Shown here: positions 1 to 8,751 of the stretch, one piece after another
Position numbering within the stretch: the stretch's first letter is position 1
Layout of the letters: every line of letters starts with the position of its first letter
Assembly (NCBI GenBank): GCA_018823835.1
Contig: JAHJHT010000007.1
Span: 1 to 64,000 of the forward strand
Direction: 5' to 3'
Length of the DNA: 64,000 bases
Origin: Alphaproteobacteria bacterium
GTDB taxonomy: Bacteria; Pseudomonadota; Alphaproteobacteria; Rhizobiales; Rhizobiaceae
Notes under the pieces: model-generated
Database searches by the model: none
What the model was told of the DNA's origin: nothing
Seen by the model: only the letters and a program-made list of their open reading frames with translations
Program-made: the position numbers and the translations under genes

Positions 1-478
<478 letters not shown>

Positions 479-578
479 CTCATTACTTGTGTCCATCACC
501 ATCGGTGATGGCTGCGGCCCGCACGGGCCGCGTGCCTAGGCACGAAAATCCAGCTTCTTGAACAATGTGCGTTTTGCC

Positions 579-697
579 GACCTGGTGGTTATGGCGGAGC
601 GGCTGCACCCGATCCCATTCCGAACTCGGCCGTGAAACGCTCCAGCGCTGATGGTACTTCGTCTTAAGACGCGGGAGAGTAAGTCGCTGCCAGGTCT
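579..697 (+). rRNA. rrf: 5S ribosomal RNA
   Basis: This stretch of about 119 bases starts GACCTGGTGG and closes with CCAGGTC, which pairs with the 5' end as helix I. It contains the conserved CCGAACTCGG loop and the GGGAGAGTA segment. It lies about 100 bases after 23S, in normal rRNA operon order. Confidence 0.95.
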
Positions 698-764
698 GCC
701 AAGCGCACATTGTCAATCTTCTCTTTTCGATGCGCCTTTCTTGGGCCAATATCTCCAAAGTTGA

Positions 765-841
<77 letters not shown>

Positions 842-848
842 AAATCAG

Positions 849-879
849 CCCGCCAGGCTTCCAGTCTGGCGGGTTTTTT
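849..879 (+). terminator. Rho-independent terminator of the rRNA operon
   Basis: CCCGCCAG and CTGGCGGG form a perfect 8-bp stem around a 9-base loop and are followed by six T residues. It sits 7 bases after the tRNA CCA end, so it most likely ends the rRNA-tRNA transcript. Confidence 0.9.
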
Positions 880-971
880 GTGGTCTTCAGACAGCGGCTT
901 GCGTCGGACCGATCCGGATGCCGGGCTTTGATAAGCAGGCCAGCCGGTTCTCCGTTCAGGCGGGCGTCATG

Positions 972-1826
972 CTATCGGGCATCCCAGAAGGGAGAGTGCG
1001 GAATATCGGGGTTCCTCGCCTCGTTTGGCCGGTCGAGCGGATGCGGCTGCTGTGCCGTGGTCCCCGTTCTGCCCGCCCGGTCCTTGCGCAGGTAGGTCAG
1101 TTCGACGACCGTGGGGACGGTCCGTCCCCTGAAGCGAAAATGTTCTGCGTAGTTGTTGGGGTGCAGATGGCAAAGGAGATGCTGCGCGTTCAGCTTCGAG
1201 ACAGTCGCCATGAAGCGCTCCCTCCAGGCCGGCTCTGCCAGCCGATGCAGATCGTGCAGTTCCAGGACGATGATGCGGAAGCGGGCAAGGAGCTGCTCCG
1301 AAAGGTCGACGAAGACGTCGTATTCGGCACCCTCGATATCCATCTGCAGCAAGAGATCGGATTGGCCCGGGGCGGATTGTTCGACCCAATCCTGCAGCGT
1401 TATGAACGGCGGACGGTCCTGCGGGCCGATGAAGTTCGACCGGAAGTGGATGTTTGACGGCAGGTTCGGGGGAGCTTCGACGGAGGCGTCTGCCAGAAAG
1501 CACTCGATGCCTCTCGCGGCCATCGCGCGGTCGAAGCCGATTTCCTGCGAAACGCCCGGTGAAAACAGCGCGCTGATGGCGTCGAGATCGTCAGGAACCA
1601 GATAGCCCCCGTCGTGGTCCGGCCCGATGCGCACCAGTCGCGTGTCGATCGCTTCCGGACGCAGCATGGCAAGTGCCTGTGCAACTTGCGCCTCACTGGA
1701 AGCGTCGCGCGGGCGTATCGAGCGCAGGAAGCGCCTTTGCAGCTTGAGCGACTTGAAGAACCGCTTCCTTCGACGGTTCCAGCGCGACAGGCCGGAGCTG
1801 AGATAGCGAAACGGCGAACCGGACAT
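972..1826 (-). CDS. FkbM-type SAM-dependent methyltransferase
   Basis: The protein of about 284 aa carries a DGGYL segment near residue 72, SPGVSQEIGFD near 89-99 and DIEGAE near 163-168, which resemble the SAM-binding fold of FkbM-family O-methyltransferases. A highly basic stretch (residues 17-45) precedes the domain. The family often modifies sugars or exopolysaccharide. I chose the ATG at 1826 because the longer reading frame runs back through the preceding glycosyltransferase gene and has no homologous look there; the ribosome site is weak and the start is uncertain. It lies just downstream of the glycosyltransferase on the same strand, so the two probably act on one glycan. The substrate is unknown. 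Confidence 0.75.
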   Translation of the reverse strand: MSGSPFRYLSSGLSRWNRRRKRFFKSLKLQRRFLRSIRPRDASSEAQVAQALAMLRPEAIDTRLVRIGPDHDGGYLVPDDLDAISALFSPGVSQEIGFDRAMAARGIECFLADASVEAPPNLPSNIHFRSNFIGPQDRPPFITLQDWVEQSAPGQSDLLLQMDIEGAEYDVFVDLSEQLLARFRIIVLELHDLHRLAEPAWRERFMATVSKLNAQHLLCHLHPNNYAEHFRFRGRTVPTVVELTYLRKDRAGRTGTTAQQPHPLDRPNEARNPDIPHSPFWDAR

Positions 1827-1863
1827 CAGGCGACCCAGGCTGCGAGGACCGGCGAGCGGGCGC

Positions 1864-2709
1864 TCATGACCAGATCCCGTATTTTTCCTGCATGTAACGG
1901 ACACAGGCGGCATTTGCCTCGTGGCGGTCTGCATCTTCGATGATGGACTTGAAGAGAGCGTCGTAGTTGCCGCCCTGGTGTTCGACCGGCACCCTGCAAT
2001 TGCTGTCTGCCCAGATCCTGATGCCCCGCCGTTCAAGGCTGCCCGACAGCCAGATGTCGTCTACGGCCCAGATCACGTTCGGAATCGTGTAGCTCTCGTC
2101 GTCGAAGAAGTCCGGCGCGACCGAGACGCCACCCAGTCCGCAGGCGATATGGACGTAACCATCCTTCCTGTACAAGCGTCTGGCGGGCTTCGGCAGTCGT
2201 TGTCCCGTCAGGAGGTTTTTCATCCCCTGCTCGATTCGCTCAAGTCGGTAGAGAAGGTTGGTCCGGTGAGGCTGGCGAACGGCGCGAGGCTCGGGGGACG
2301 CGAGCTGCCGGCCAAGCAGCCTGTCGAGATTTCCACCAGAGGCAACGATGGCCTTTTCCGGATGCTCCCGCGTCTTGGACAGGAGGGACTCCAGCCAGTC
2401 GCGTGGCGCCGCGCGATCGTCGTCGCAATAGATTATGCGGACATTCTGCCCGCGATATCGCCGGGCACAGGGAAGCACCTTGCTGGCCGGTCCGAGGTCT
2501 TCGTCGGTGACGACGATCTCGACACCCTCCGGAACCTCGGGGCTGCGGAACTCGTGCTGGGGAAATCGCCTGTAGGATCGCGGGACCGTCACTTCGATGG
2601 AATCGGGCCTGCGGGACTGATCGAGAATGCTCTTGAGCGTCAGCCCGAGGTCGTTGAATCGCGGCGGTATTGTCGTCACCGAGACAACGATCTTGGTTTC
2701 ATTATCCAT
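1864..2709 (-). CDS. Glycosyltransferase-like protein (GT-A type)
   Basis: The 281-aa protein opens with VVSVTTIPPRF, continues with an inverting-GT-like N-terminal region and has a YCDDD motif at residues 95-98 suited to nucleotide-sugar and metal binding. A later VDDIWLSG (216-223) is seen in small family-A transferases acting on cell-surface glycans. No signal peptide or membrane segment is visible. It is followed by the FkbM methyltransferase, suggesting a two-gene unit for making and methylating a surface saccharide. Donor and acceptor cannot be told. The 309-aa ORF on the opposite strand is its shadow. Confidence 0.7.
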   Translation of the reverse strand: MDNETKIVVSVTTIPPRFNDLGLTLKSILDQSRRPDSIEVTVPRSYRRFPQHEFRSPEVPEGVEIVVTDEDLGPASKVLPCARRYRGQNVRIIYCDDDRAAPRDWLESLLSKTREHPEKAIVASGGNLDRLLGRQLASPEPRAVRQPHRTNLLYRLERIEQGMKNLLTGQRLPKPARRLYRKDGYVHIACGLGGVSVAPDFFDDESYTIPNVIWAVDDIWLSGSLERRGIRIWADSNCRVPVEHQGGNYDALFKSIIEDADRHEANAACVRYMQEKYGIWS

Positions 2710-3081
2710 CTGAAGTCCGATTTAGGTGCTTTGCCTGCCGGATCGTCCCGTCCAGCCAGCGGCATGGAGGGAATCGTTTTCGCCCCGGCATGGGCTTGGT
2801 CAGGCAATCATCAGTGTTCGAATAGACCTCACGCGTCAAGATCGGGATAATGACTGTGCTGCGCGCCGGCGATGCTGCCCGGATGCCGCCCGCTCCCGCG
2901 CCGTGCAACGTTTCCCGCACGAGGCGGTTTCCCTGAAGGCCAGCAGATTGCCCGGTCGGGTCTTGACCTGCAGACTCCACCCGGGGTGTACTCGGGGTTC
3001 GGGAGGAGCTGTTTCGTTGACGGCGGCGCGGCGGGTCTCGGCGCGCCGAATTGCCAATCCAGTCCTACGAAGGAATTTCCG
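2710..3081. other. Intergenic region between divergent genes (372 bp)
   Basis: This gap separates the start of the glycosyltransferase gene (minus) from the GH32 gene (plus) and must hold promoters for both. AAGGA at 3070-3074 is the ribosome binding site for the plus-strand gene. No RNA gene or convincing long inverted repeat was seen. The ORFs listed here are not supported. Confidence 0.6.
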
Positions 3082-4797
3082 ATGCACGATGGCGAGCTGA
3101 AGGTCGCGGAGGCGGCCACGATCAAGCGCCTGCATGCCGACCTGCCGGTGAATTCGACCATCCATCTGTGGATGAAGGCGACGTCTTCCGATCACCCTGG
3201 CGAGATGGCCTTCTCCAACCAGCGGGGCACTTTCGGCGACGTCAGCGTGCGCAATGCCGAGGAGTACGAGTTCCGCATCTTCCAGGTCTATGGCGGCGGT
3301 GCGGTCGAGCTCAGCTACGATACACAGAAGACGTCGCTCTCGGTCGCCTACTGGTTCACCCAGGCCGAGGTGCTCGACACCGGCATCACGCTGCTCCACA
3401 CCAATCCCGGCAATGCTGCGCCGAACATTCCCGACAGTTATCACTTCCGCCCGCCCTTCGGCTGGATGAACGATCCCAACGGGTTCGGCCGCTATGGCGG
3501 GCGGCCGCACCTCTTCTACCAGCACTATTCGCACGGCCTGACCTGGAACACGATGCACTGGGGGCATGCCGTCTCGTCCGATTATCTGCGCTGGCGGCAC
3601 ATGCCGATCTTCCTGTTCCCGTCGGAGGAACTGACGGCGCGACCCGACAAGCGCGGCGGCGCCTTTTCGGGCTCGGCGATCCCGCTGGTCGAGGGGCCGG
3701 GCATCCGCGTCTTCTTCACCGAGCAGGTGCTCGACCGAGTGCCGGAGCAGCAGATCCAGCTGACCGCCACCTCGTCCGACCTGATCATGGCCGGGCAGGC
3801 GGAGGTGATCCTGCCCTACCGGCCGGTCGACCAGAGCCTGACGCCCGACTTCCGCGATCCCTACGTGTTCCGGGGTCCCGACGGGCTGTGGAAGATGCTG
3901 CTGGGCAGCCAGAGCGACGCCGGCGGCGTCATCCTGCTCTATGAAACTCAAGACGCGACCGCTGCCTCGGGCTGGACCTTCGTGTCGAAGCTGCTGGTCG
4001 AGACCCGCCACAAGACGACGGCGATCGAGTGTCCCTGCCTGCTGCCCGTCGACGGGCCGGCCGCGGCGCCAGAAACGCGCTGGGTGCTCATCTTCGGGCT
4101 GATGAACGGCGAGGACCAGGCGACGGGCCGCAAGAACCTGACGCTCGCGGTCGTCGGCCATTTCGACGGCAAGGCGTTCACCGGCGAGTTCGAGCAGGAA
4201 CTCGACTTCGGAACCGACAATTACGCTTTCCAGGCCTTCGTCGACGGCAACACGATCGTCGGCATGGGCTGGCTTGCCAACTGGGTCGATACCGGCCCGG
4301 CAATCGACTTTCCGACAGCCATGACCCTGCCGCGCGCCATTCACCTGATCGACGGCGCGCTGCACACGCCGCCGATCGGCGCAGCCGAAAGCCTGCGCAG
4401 CCACATTCTCGACCGCACGCGGCTTGCCGGCGGCGAGGCGATCACGCTGGTCAACGGCGCGGTCGAGATTCTGTTCGAACTGGCGGAGCCGGGCGCGCAT
4501 TTCACGCTGCAGCTCAATCATCCCGAGGTCGAGCTGCAGGTCGTCGTCAATGACGACGGGCTGGCGATCAAGTATAGCGAAGACGACCAGAAGAAGAGCC
4601 CATACTACCTGGCGCGCGGCGCCAAGCCGAAGCGGCTGAGAATATTCCTGGACTACGGCTCGATCGAGGTCTTCGCCGACCATGGCCGCTGGGCAGGGAC
4701 CAAGCGGATCAAGGGCTTCGAGCCGGTGCAGTCGGTCTGGCTCGCCGCCGAACCGGGTGCCGTCGAGCGCGCCATCGTCTGGGCGCTGAAACCCTGA
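3082..4797 (+). CDS. Glycoside hydrolase family 32 beta-fructosidase
   Basis: The 571-aa protein has the GH32 signature WMNDPNG starting near residue 128, with the nucleophile Asp inside it, FRDPYVF for the transition-state Asp, and IECPCL containing the acid/base Glu. A C-terminal beta-sandwich is recognisable from DYGSIEVFAD. The family hydrolyses terminal beta-fructofuranosyl bonds (sucrose, levan, inulin). Residues 1-127 precede the usual catalytic start and look like an added beta-rich domain. No signal peptide is apparent, so a cytoplasmic role is likely. The start at 3082 has AAGGA 7 bases upstream; the longer ORF lacks that support. It converges on the mannosylfructose genes with 12 bases between stops, which suggests mannosylfructose or sucrose as substrate by inference. 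Confidence 0.88.
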   Translation: MHDGELKVAEAATIKRLHADLPVNSTIHLWMKATSSDHPGEMAFSNQRGTFGDVSVRNAEEYEFRIFQVYGGGAVELSYDTQKTSLSVAYWFTQAEVLDTGITLLHTNPGNAAPNIPDSYHFRPPFGWMNDPNGFGRYGGRPHLFYQHYSHGLTWNTMHWGHAVSSDYLRWRHMPIFLFPSEELTARPDKRGGAFSGSAIPLVEGPGIRVFFTEQVLDRVPEQQIQLTATSSDLIMAGQAEVILPYRPVDQSLTPDFRDPYVFRGPDGLWKMLLGSQSDAGGVILLYETQDATAASGWTFVSKLLVETRHKTTAIECPCLLPVDGPAAAPETRWVLIFGLMNGEDQATGRKNLTLAVVGHFDGKAFTGEFEQELDFGTDNYAFQAFVDGNTIVGMGWLANWVDTGPAIDFPTAMTLPRAIHLIDGALHTPPIGAAESLRSHILDRTRLAGGEAITLVNGAVEILFELAEPGAHFTLQLNHPEVELQVVVNDDGLAIKYSEDDQKKSPYYLARGAKPKRLRIFLDYGSIEVFADHGRWAGTKRIKGFEPVQSVWLAAEPGAVERAIVWALKP

Positions 4798-4812
4798 GCG
4801 CAGGCGCGCTCA
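4795..4812. terminator. Hairpin spanning both stop codons of convergent genes
   Basis: TGAGCGC and GCGCTCA form a perfect 7-bp stem with the 4-base loop AGGC. The stem's outer bases are the TGA stop of the GH32 gene and, on the other strand, the TGA stop of the phosphatase gene. There is no T tract, so termination in either direction is only plausible. Confidence 0.4.
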
Positions 4813-5565
4813 GACCCCTTCCCGGTCGAGGACGGACCAGTGCACCAGGCCTTCAAGCACGCCTGCGGCATGGGTGCGCCTGGCGTTGAAGACCCTCGGA
4901 TTACCCTCGCCGATGGCGCGTAGTTCGGGCAGGGCGTTGCCCACCACGATGCCGCGCACGTCCGGCAGGTCGAACATGGATCGGTCGTTGCCGGTATCGC
5001 CGGCGACGAGCATCTCGTCGGGGCCTATGCCGAGTTCCTCGCCAAGCCATGTCAGCGCCTGGCCCTTGTCGGCGCGCAGCGGCAATATGTCGAGATCGCG
5101 GCTGCTGGAATAGACCATGGTGAAGGCGACGCCGGCGCGCTGCAGCCTCTTCTCTATGTCGGCCAGCATTCCGGCGTCGGCGTCGCGCAGGTACCAGCTC
5201 GACTTGAAGGCGTGCTGGTAGATGTCGGGCTGGCGCTCCGTCCTGTCGTACGCGCCGAGGATCTCCTCGACGGCATCAAGGGACCAGCCTTCGGAGAGCC
5301 TTTCGTGGAAGCGGTCGAGGCTCGCCGTACCCGTCGGGGCGACCAGCATGGTGCCGACGCCGCCAATCACGTAGTCGGGTTGGGGCAGGCCGGTCGCGGC
5401 AACAAAGTCCAATATGTCTTCGGCGAGCCGGCCGCTGTTGTAGACGAGCAGCGGGCGGCGGACCTTGTCGAGTGCGTCCCACGTCTCGCAGAACATCCGC
5501 GTGGCCGGCGCGTCGCCGGCCAGCGTGCCATCGAGATCGCTCGAGATCAGCGCGACCGGTTTCAA
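4810..5565 (-). CDS. mfppB: Mannosylfructose-phosphate phosphatase (HAD, sucrose-phosphatase type)
   Basis: The 251-aa HAD hydrolase has motif I DLDGTL with Asp10 and Asp12, motif II Ser in YNSGR (44), a Lys in the ADKGQAL region and motif IV GDTGNDRSMF, arranged as in sucrose-6F-phosphate phosphatases with a C2B cap. It overlaps the upstream synthase by 4 bases (ATGA), so translation is coupled. In Agrobacterium the equivalent pair makes mannosylfructose from GDP-mannose and fructose 6-phosphate; this enzyme would remove the phosphate. Sucrose-6-phosphate phosphatase is the alternative and cannot be excluded by sequence reading alone. Confidence 0.85.
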   Translation of the reverse strand: MKPVALISSDLDGTLAGDAPATRMFCETWDALDKVRRPLLVYNSGRLAEDILDFVAATGLPQPDYVIGGVGTMLVAPTGTASLDRFHERLSEGWSLDAVEEILGAYDRTERQPDIYQHAFKSSWYLRDADAGMLADIEKRLQRAGVAFTMVYSSSRDLDILPLRADKGQALTWLGEELGIGPDEMLVAGDTGNDRSMFDLPDVRGIVVGNALPELRAIGEGNPRVFNARRTHAAGVLEGLVHWSVLDREGV

Positions 5566-6899
5566 TCGCCGTCGTTCCAGGGTTCGGCCCAGTCGTAGTC
5601 GTCGACCGCCTTCAGCGTGCGGCGGCCCTCGACGAGGCTGACCAGCTGCTGTGCGATGCCGGTCCAGGTGTAGAGGCTGCGCGCCTTGTGGGCACCCATG
5701 CGACCGAGGCGGCCGTAAAGCCGCTTGTGGTTCAAGGGCTTGGTGATGGTTATGCCGAGATCCTCCTTGTCGAAGGGATCGGCAAACAACGCGTGGCGGC
5801 CATAGCTGATGCCGCGGTAGAGGCCGCCATGGATGGTCACCACCGTCGGGGTGCCGCAGGCCATGGCCTCGATGGCGGTCATGCCGAAGGGCTCGTAGCG
5901 GCTCGACAGGACGAACATGTCGGCGGCCCTGTAGGTGTCGGCAAGGTCCTCGTCGGCGACGAAGCCCGAGAAGACGATGCGGTCCTCAAGCTTCAGCCGC
6001 TTGGCCTGCGCCTTCAGCTGGTCGAGGATCTGGCGCTCGTGGTCGTCCATGTTCTCGCCGCCGACGGCGAGCCGCAGCACGGAGTCCGGTATGCGTGTCG
6101 CCACAACCGAGAAGGCGTCGATCAGCAGGTCGTAGCCCTTGTTGGTGGCCAGCCGGCCGAGCGCCAGGATCGTACGACCCTCGAAGCCTAGGCGCTTGCG
6201 CGCCATTCTGCGCGTCGCGTCGCTGACCGGGAAGAAGCGGTTGTCGTCGTAGCCCGGCGGGATCATGTGAACGCGGTTGGCGTCGACATTGTAGTCGTCG
6301 ATCAGCATGTCGAGCTGCGGCGAGGTCGTGGCAATGACCATGGCGCAGCTACGGTAGATGATCGTCTCGTGCTTGATGCGCTCGGCGAAGTTGAACTCCT
6401 CGTCAAAGGAGTCCGCCTTGTCCGGATAGTCGTTCTTCATCTGCCGCTCTTTCCACATGCCGAGCGAATGCGGCGTGTGGATATGCGGCACGTCGAGCGC
6501 CTCGGCGAGGCGCTGGCCGGCGACGCCGCCGTCCCAGTAGTGGCTGTTGATGAAGTCGTAGGTGAGACCCTCGTCGCGGATCAGCCGCAGCGCGTTCTCG
6601 CCCCACTCGAGCAGGCTCCGGTAGAGGTACTCTTTGGGAATGAAGTCGGGCCCGCCGCAGGGAACGCGCAGGACACGTACCCTGTCGGCCACTTCGTCCA
6701 CCGCCGGCTGATCCTCAAAGCGGCGTGTCCAGATGTCGACGCTGTAGCCGAGCTGGGCCAGCTTCTTGGCGAGTTCGAGAACGTAGACGACCTGTCCGCC
6801 GGTATCGGCCGCGCCGAGCGGCGGGTTCGCGGCGACGTAGCCGTGAGTAGAAACGAGAGCGACACGAGGATTCGATTCGTCCGGCTTGGTGTCCGGCAT
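5562..6899 (-). CDS. mfpsA: Mannosylfructose-phosphate synthase (GT4)
   Basis: This 445-aa GT-B glycosyltransferase has the N-terminal HGYVAANPPLGAADTGGQ block (residues 19-36) of sucrose-phosphate synthase relatives and the EPFGMTAIE E-x7-E motif at 336-344 that binds the nucleotide-sugar phosphates. Overall length, order of motifs and the ending EPWNDGD agree with what I recall of Agrobacterium tumefaciens MfpsA, which joins mannose from GDP-mannose to fructose 6-phosphate. It is cytoplasmic and the first gene of a two-gene operon with the phosphatase. The product is an osmolyte in Agrobacterium. Sucrose-phosphate synthase is the main alternative. Confidence 0.87.
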   Translation of the reverse strand: MPDTKPDESNPRVALVSTHGYVAANPPLGAADTGGQVVYVLELAKKLAQLGYSVDIWTRRFEDQPAVDEVADRVRVLRVPCGGPDFIPKEYLYRSLLEWGENALRLIRDEGLTYDFINSHYWDGGVAGQRLAEALDVPHIHTPHSLGMWKERQMKNDYPDKADSFDEEFNFAERIKHETIIYRSCAMVIATTSPQLDMLIDDYNVDANRVHMIPPGYDDNRFFPVSDATRRMARKRLGFEGRTILALGRLATNKGYDLLIDAFSVVATRIPDSVLRLAVGGENMDDHERQILDQLKAQAKRLKLEDRIVFSGFVADEDLADTYRAADMFVLSSRYEPFGMTAIEAMACGTPTVVTIHGGLYRGISYGRHALFADPFDKEDLGITITKPLNHKRLYGRLGRMGAHKARSLYTWTGIAQQLVSLVEGRRTLKAVDDYDWAEPWNDGD

Positions 6900-7246
6900 A
6901 AGGCAGGTTTCCTTTTTATGTGTTTATGCGACGCGTCAAAGACAAAGCGTTGCCTGAATACAAGTCTAGCTGCTTCTCCGGCGCCTGCAAAGCTTGAATG
7001 GTACGCACCGGTTGCCCGGAAATTGAGCAGTCCGGCTCTCCTGGATTTCAGAGTGCCTTGGCAGGCAAGCGCATTAGACACCCCAACGCACAACGGAAAT
7101 GTGGTGCGATGGTTCCCGCCTGCGCGGCCTGCCCCAGCCGATCGAACGGCGAAAAGGCTCCGTCTCGGCTTTCCCTGCTGTATACGAGTGGATATAACGA
7201 TGTGCGGATTGGCTGGCGCATCGCCTCGCCATCGAGGAGCGGCCGG
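6900..7246. other. Divergent promoter region mfpsA / modA (347 bp)
   Basis: The region lies between the starts of mfpsA (minus) and modA (plus). It holds a probable ModE-type operator at 7178-7199 and a strong GAGGAG ribosome site for modA at 7234-7239. Nothing else was recognised; listed ORFs here are upstream extensions without support. Confidence 0.6.
7178..7199 (+). promoter_or_regulatory. Candidate ModE box (molybdate-responsive operator)
   Basis: CTGTATAC-gagtgg-ATATAACG is an imperfect inverted repeat close to the known Mo-box pattern CGTTATAT-N6-ATATAACG, with a perfect right half-site. It is 47 bases upstream of the modA start, and a ModE-like regulator gene ends the operon. Binding by that regulator with molybdate is inferred. 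Confidence 0.55.
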
Positions 7247-8035
7247 ATGGGAGTTTCAGGCAGGTTGGCCGTTGTCGTGGCAGTAGTCGCCACGCTGTGC
7301 AGCGCGACCGCTTGCATGGCCGGCGAGCGGGTCACGGTCTTTGCGGCGGCAAGCCTGAAGAACGCGCTCGATGCCGTAACCGAAAGCTGCACCGCCGAAA
7401 CCGGAATCCCGGCAAGCATATCCTATGCGGCGAGCTCGGCGCTCGCCCGTCAGATCGAGGCCGGCGCGCCGGCCGACATCTTCATCTCGGCCGACCTCGA
7501 ATGGATGACCTACCTGTCAGACCGTAAGCTGACGAAGCCGGAGTCGGAGACGAGGCTGCTCGGCAACCGCATCGTTCTCATCGCGCCTGCGGATTCCGCC
7601 GCCGAGGCGACGATCGGCCCGGGCTTCGATCTCGCCGGGCTGCTCGGCGGAGGCAGGCTCGCCATCGGTGACGTCAGGGCCGTTCCCGCCGGCAAATATG
7701 CCATGGCCGCGCTCCAGTCGCTCGGCGTCTGGCAGTCGGTCGGCGACCACACGGCGCAGGCCGAGAATGTTCGGGCTGCGCTGAAACTCGTGGCGACCGG
7801 AGAGGCGCCGCTCGGCATCGTCTACCGGACCGACGCGGCGGCCGAGCACGGCGTGCGGATCATTGATACCTTTCCCGAGAGCTCGCACCCGCCGATCATC
7901 TACCCGGCCGCGGAACTGGCGGAGGCGCGGGAACCGGAAGCGTCGACATTCTTCGCCTGTCTTGGCTCGGCGCGCGCGCGGCCGCTCTACGAGGCAGAGG
8001 GCTTCACGGTGCTCGCCCCCGCTGCGGCGAACTGA
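7247..8035 (+). CDS. modA: Molybdate ABC transporter, periplasmic binding protein
   Basis: The 262-aa protein begins with a cleavable signal (hydrophobic run ending near ACMAGE) and continues VTVFAAASLKNALD, the hallmark of ModA. The segments ASSALARQIEAGAPADIFISAD and GIVYRTDAA are also typical oxyanion-binding regions. It captures molybdate or tungstate in the periplasm for ModBC. The start at 7247 has GAGGAGCGG 7 bases upstream; the longer 345-aa ORF includes non-coding leader. It is the first gene of modABC-E, spaced 11 bases from modB. Confidence 0.93.
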   Translation: MGVSGRLAVVVAVVATLCSATACMAGERVTVFAAASLKNALDAVTESCTAETGIPASISYAASSALARQIEAGAPADIFISADLEWMTYLSDRKLTKPESETRLLGNRIVLIAPADSAAEATIGPGFDLAGLLGGGRLAIGDVRAVPAGKYAMAALQSLGVWQSVGDHTAQAENVRAALKLVATGEAPLGIVYRTDAAAEHGVRIIDTFPESSHPPIIYPAAELAEAREPEASTFFACLGSARARPLYEAEGFTVLAPAAAN

Positions 8036-8046
8036 GAGGCGGAACG

Positions 8047-8751
8047 ATGGACTGGCTGCTCGACCTGACACCTGACGAATGGAGCACGATCCGGCTGTCG
8101 GTCAAGGTCGCGACCTGGGCGATGCTCGCCAGCCTGCCGCTCGGGATCGGCGTCGGGCTCCTGCTGGCGCGCGGCAACTTCTGGGGCAAGTCGCTGCTCA
8201 ACGGCATCGTGCACCTGCCGTTGGTCATGCCGCCGGTGGTGACCGGCTATCTGCTGCTTTTGGGCTTCGGCAAACGAGGACCGATCGGCGCCTTCCTCGC
8301 GGAGAATTTCGGCATCGTCTTCTCGTTCCGCTGGACGGGTGCGGCACTCGCCTGCGCGGTGATGGGCTTTCCGCTGATGGTGCGGGCGATCCGCCTGTCG
8401 ATCGAGGCGGTCGATCGCAGGCTCGAGTTCGCCGCCGGCACGCTCGGCGCCAGCGCGCCCTGGGTGTTCGTCACCATCACGCTGCCGCTCATCCTGCCAG
8501 GCGTCATCGCCGGCATGATCCTGTCCTTTGCCAAGGCGATGGGCGAGTTCGGCGCAACGATCACCTTCGTCTCCAACATTCCGGGCGAAACGCAGACGCT
8601 GCCTTCGGCGATCTACACGCTGACCCAGGTGCCGGGCGGTGACGCCGGGGCGCTGCGCCTGACGCTGATCTCTATCGCCATCGCGATGGCGGCCCTGCTG
8701 GCGTCGGAAGTTCTGGCAAGGCGCGCCGCAAAACAGGCGGGCAGCGCATGA
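8047..8751 (+). CDS. modB: Molybdate ABC transporter, permease
   Basis: The 234-aa inner-membrane protein has about five to six hydrophobic segments and the EAA-type loop AAGTLGASAPWVFVTITLPLILPG that contacts the ATPase. It ends 4 bases into modC (ATGA overlap), so the two are translationally coupled. It forms the channel for molybdate delivered by ModA. Confidence 0.94.
   Translation: MDWLLDLTPDEWSTIRLSVKVATWAMLASLPLGIGVGLLLARGNFWGKSLLNGIVHLPLVMPPVVTGYLLLLGFGKRGPIGAFLAENFGIVFSFRWTGAALACAVMGFPLMVRAIRLSIEAVDRRLEFAAGTLGASAPWVFVTITLPLILPGVIAGMILSFAKAMGEFGATITFVSNIPGETQTLPSAIYTLTQVPGGDAGALRLTLISIAIAMAALLASEVLARRAAKQAGSA

Noticed and set aside
1864-1867. ATGA overlap as start of the FkbM gene
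   Set aside because: The ATG at 1867 is in another frame and reaches a stop after 13 codons, so it cannot start the methyltransferase.
1921-2850. 309-aa plus-strand ORF over the glycosyltransferase
   Set aside because: No recognisable domain; it mirrors the minus-strand gene.
2836-4683. 615-aa ORF on the minus strand over the GH32 gene
   Set aside because: The opposite frame has a clear GH32 protein with catalytic motifs and a ribosome site; this ORF is a GC-rich shadow with low-complexity composition.
4810-6899. Sucrose-phosphate synthase and sucrose-phosphate phosphatase as first call
   Set aside because: The synthase's length, HGYVAANPPLGAADTGGQ block and EPWNDGD ending fit the mannosylfructose enzyme from memory better; sucrose synthesis is kept as the alternative.
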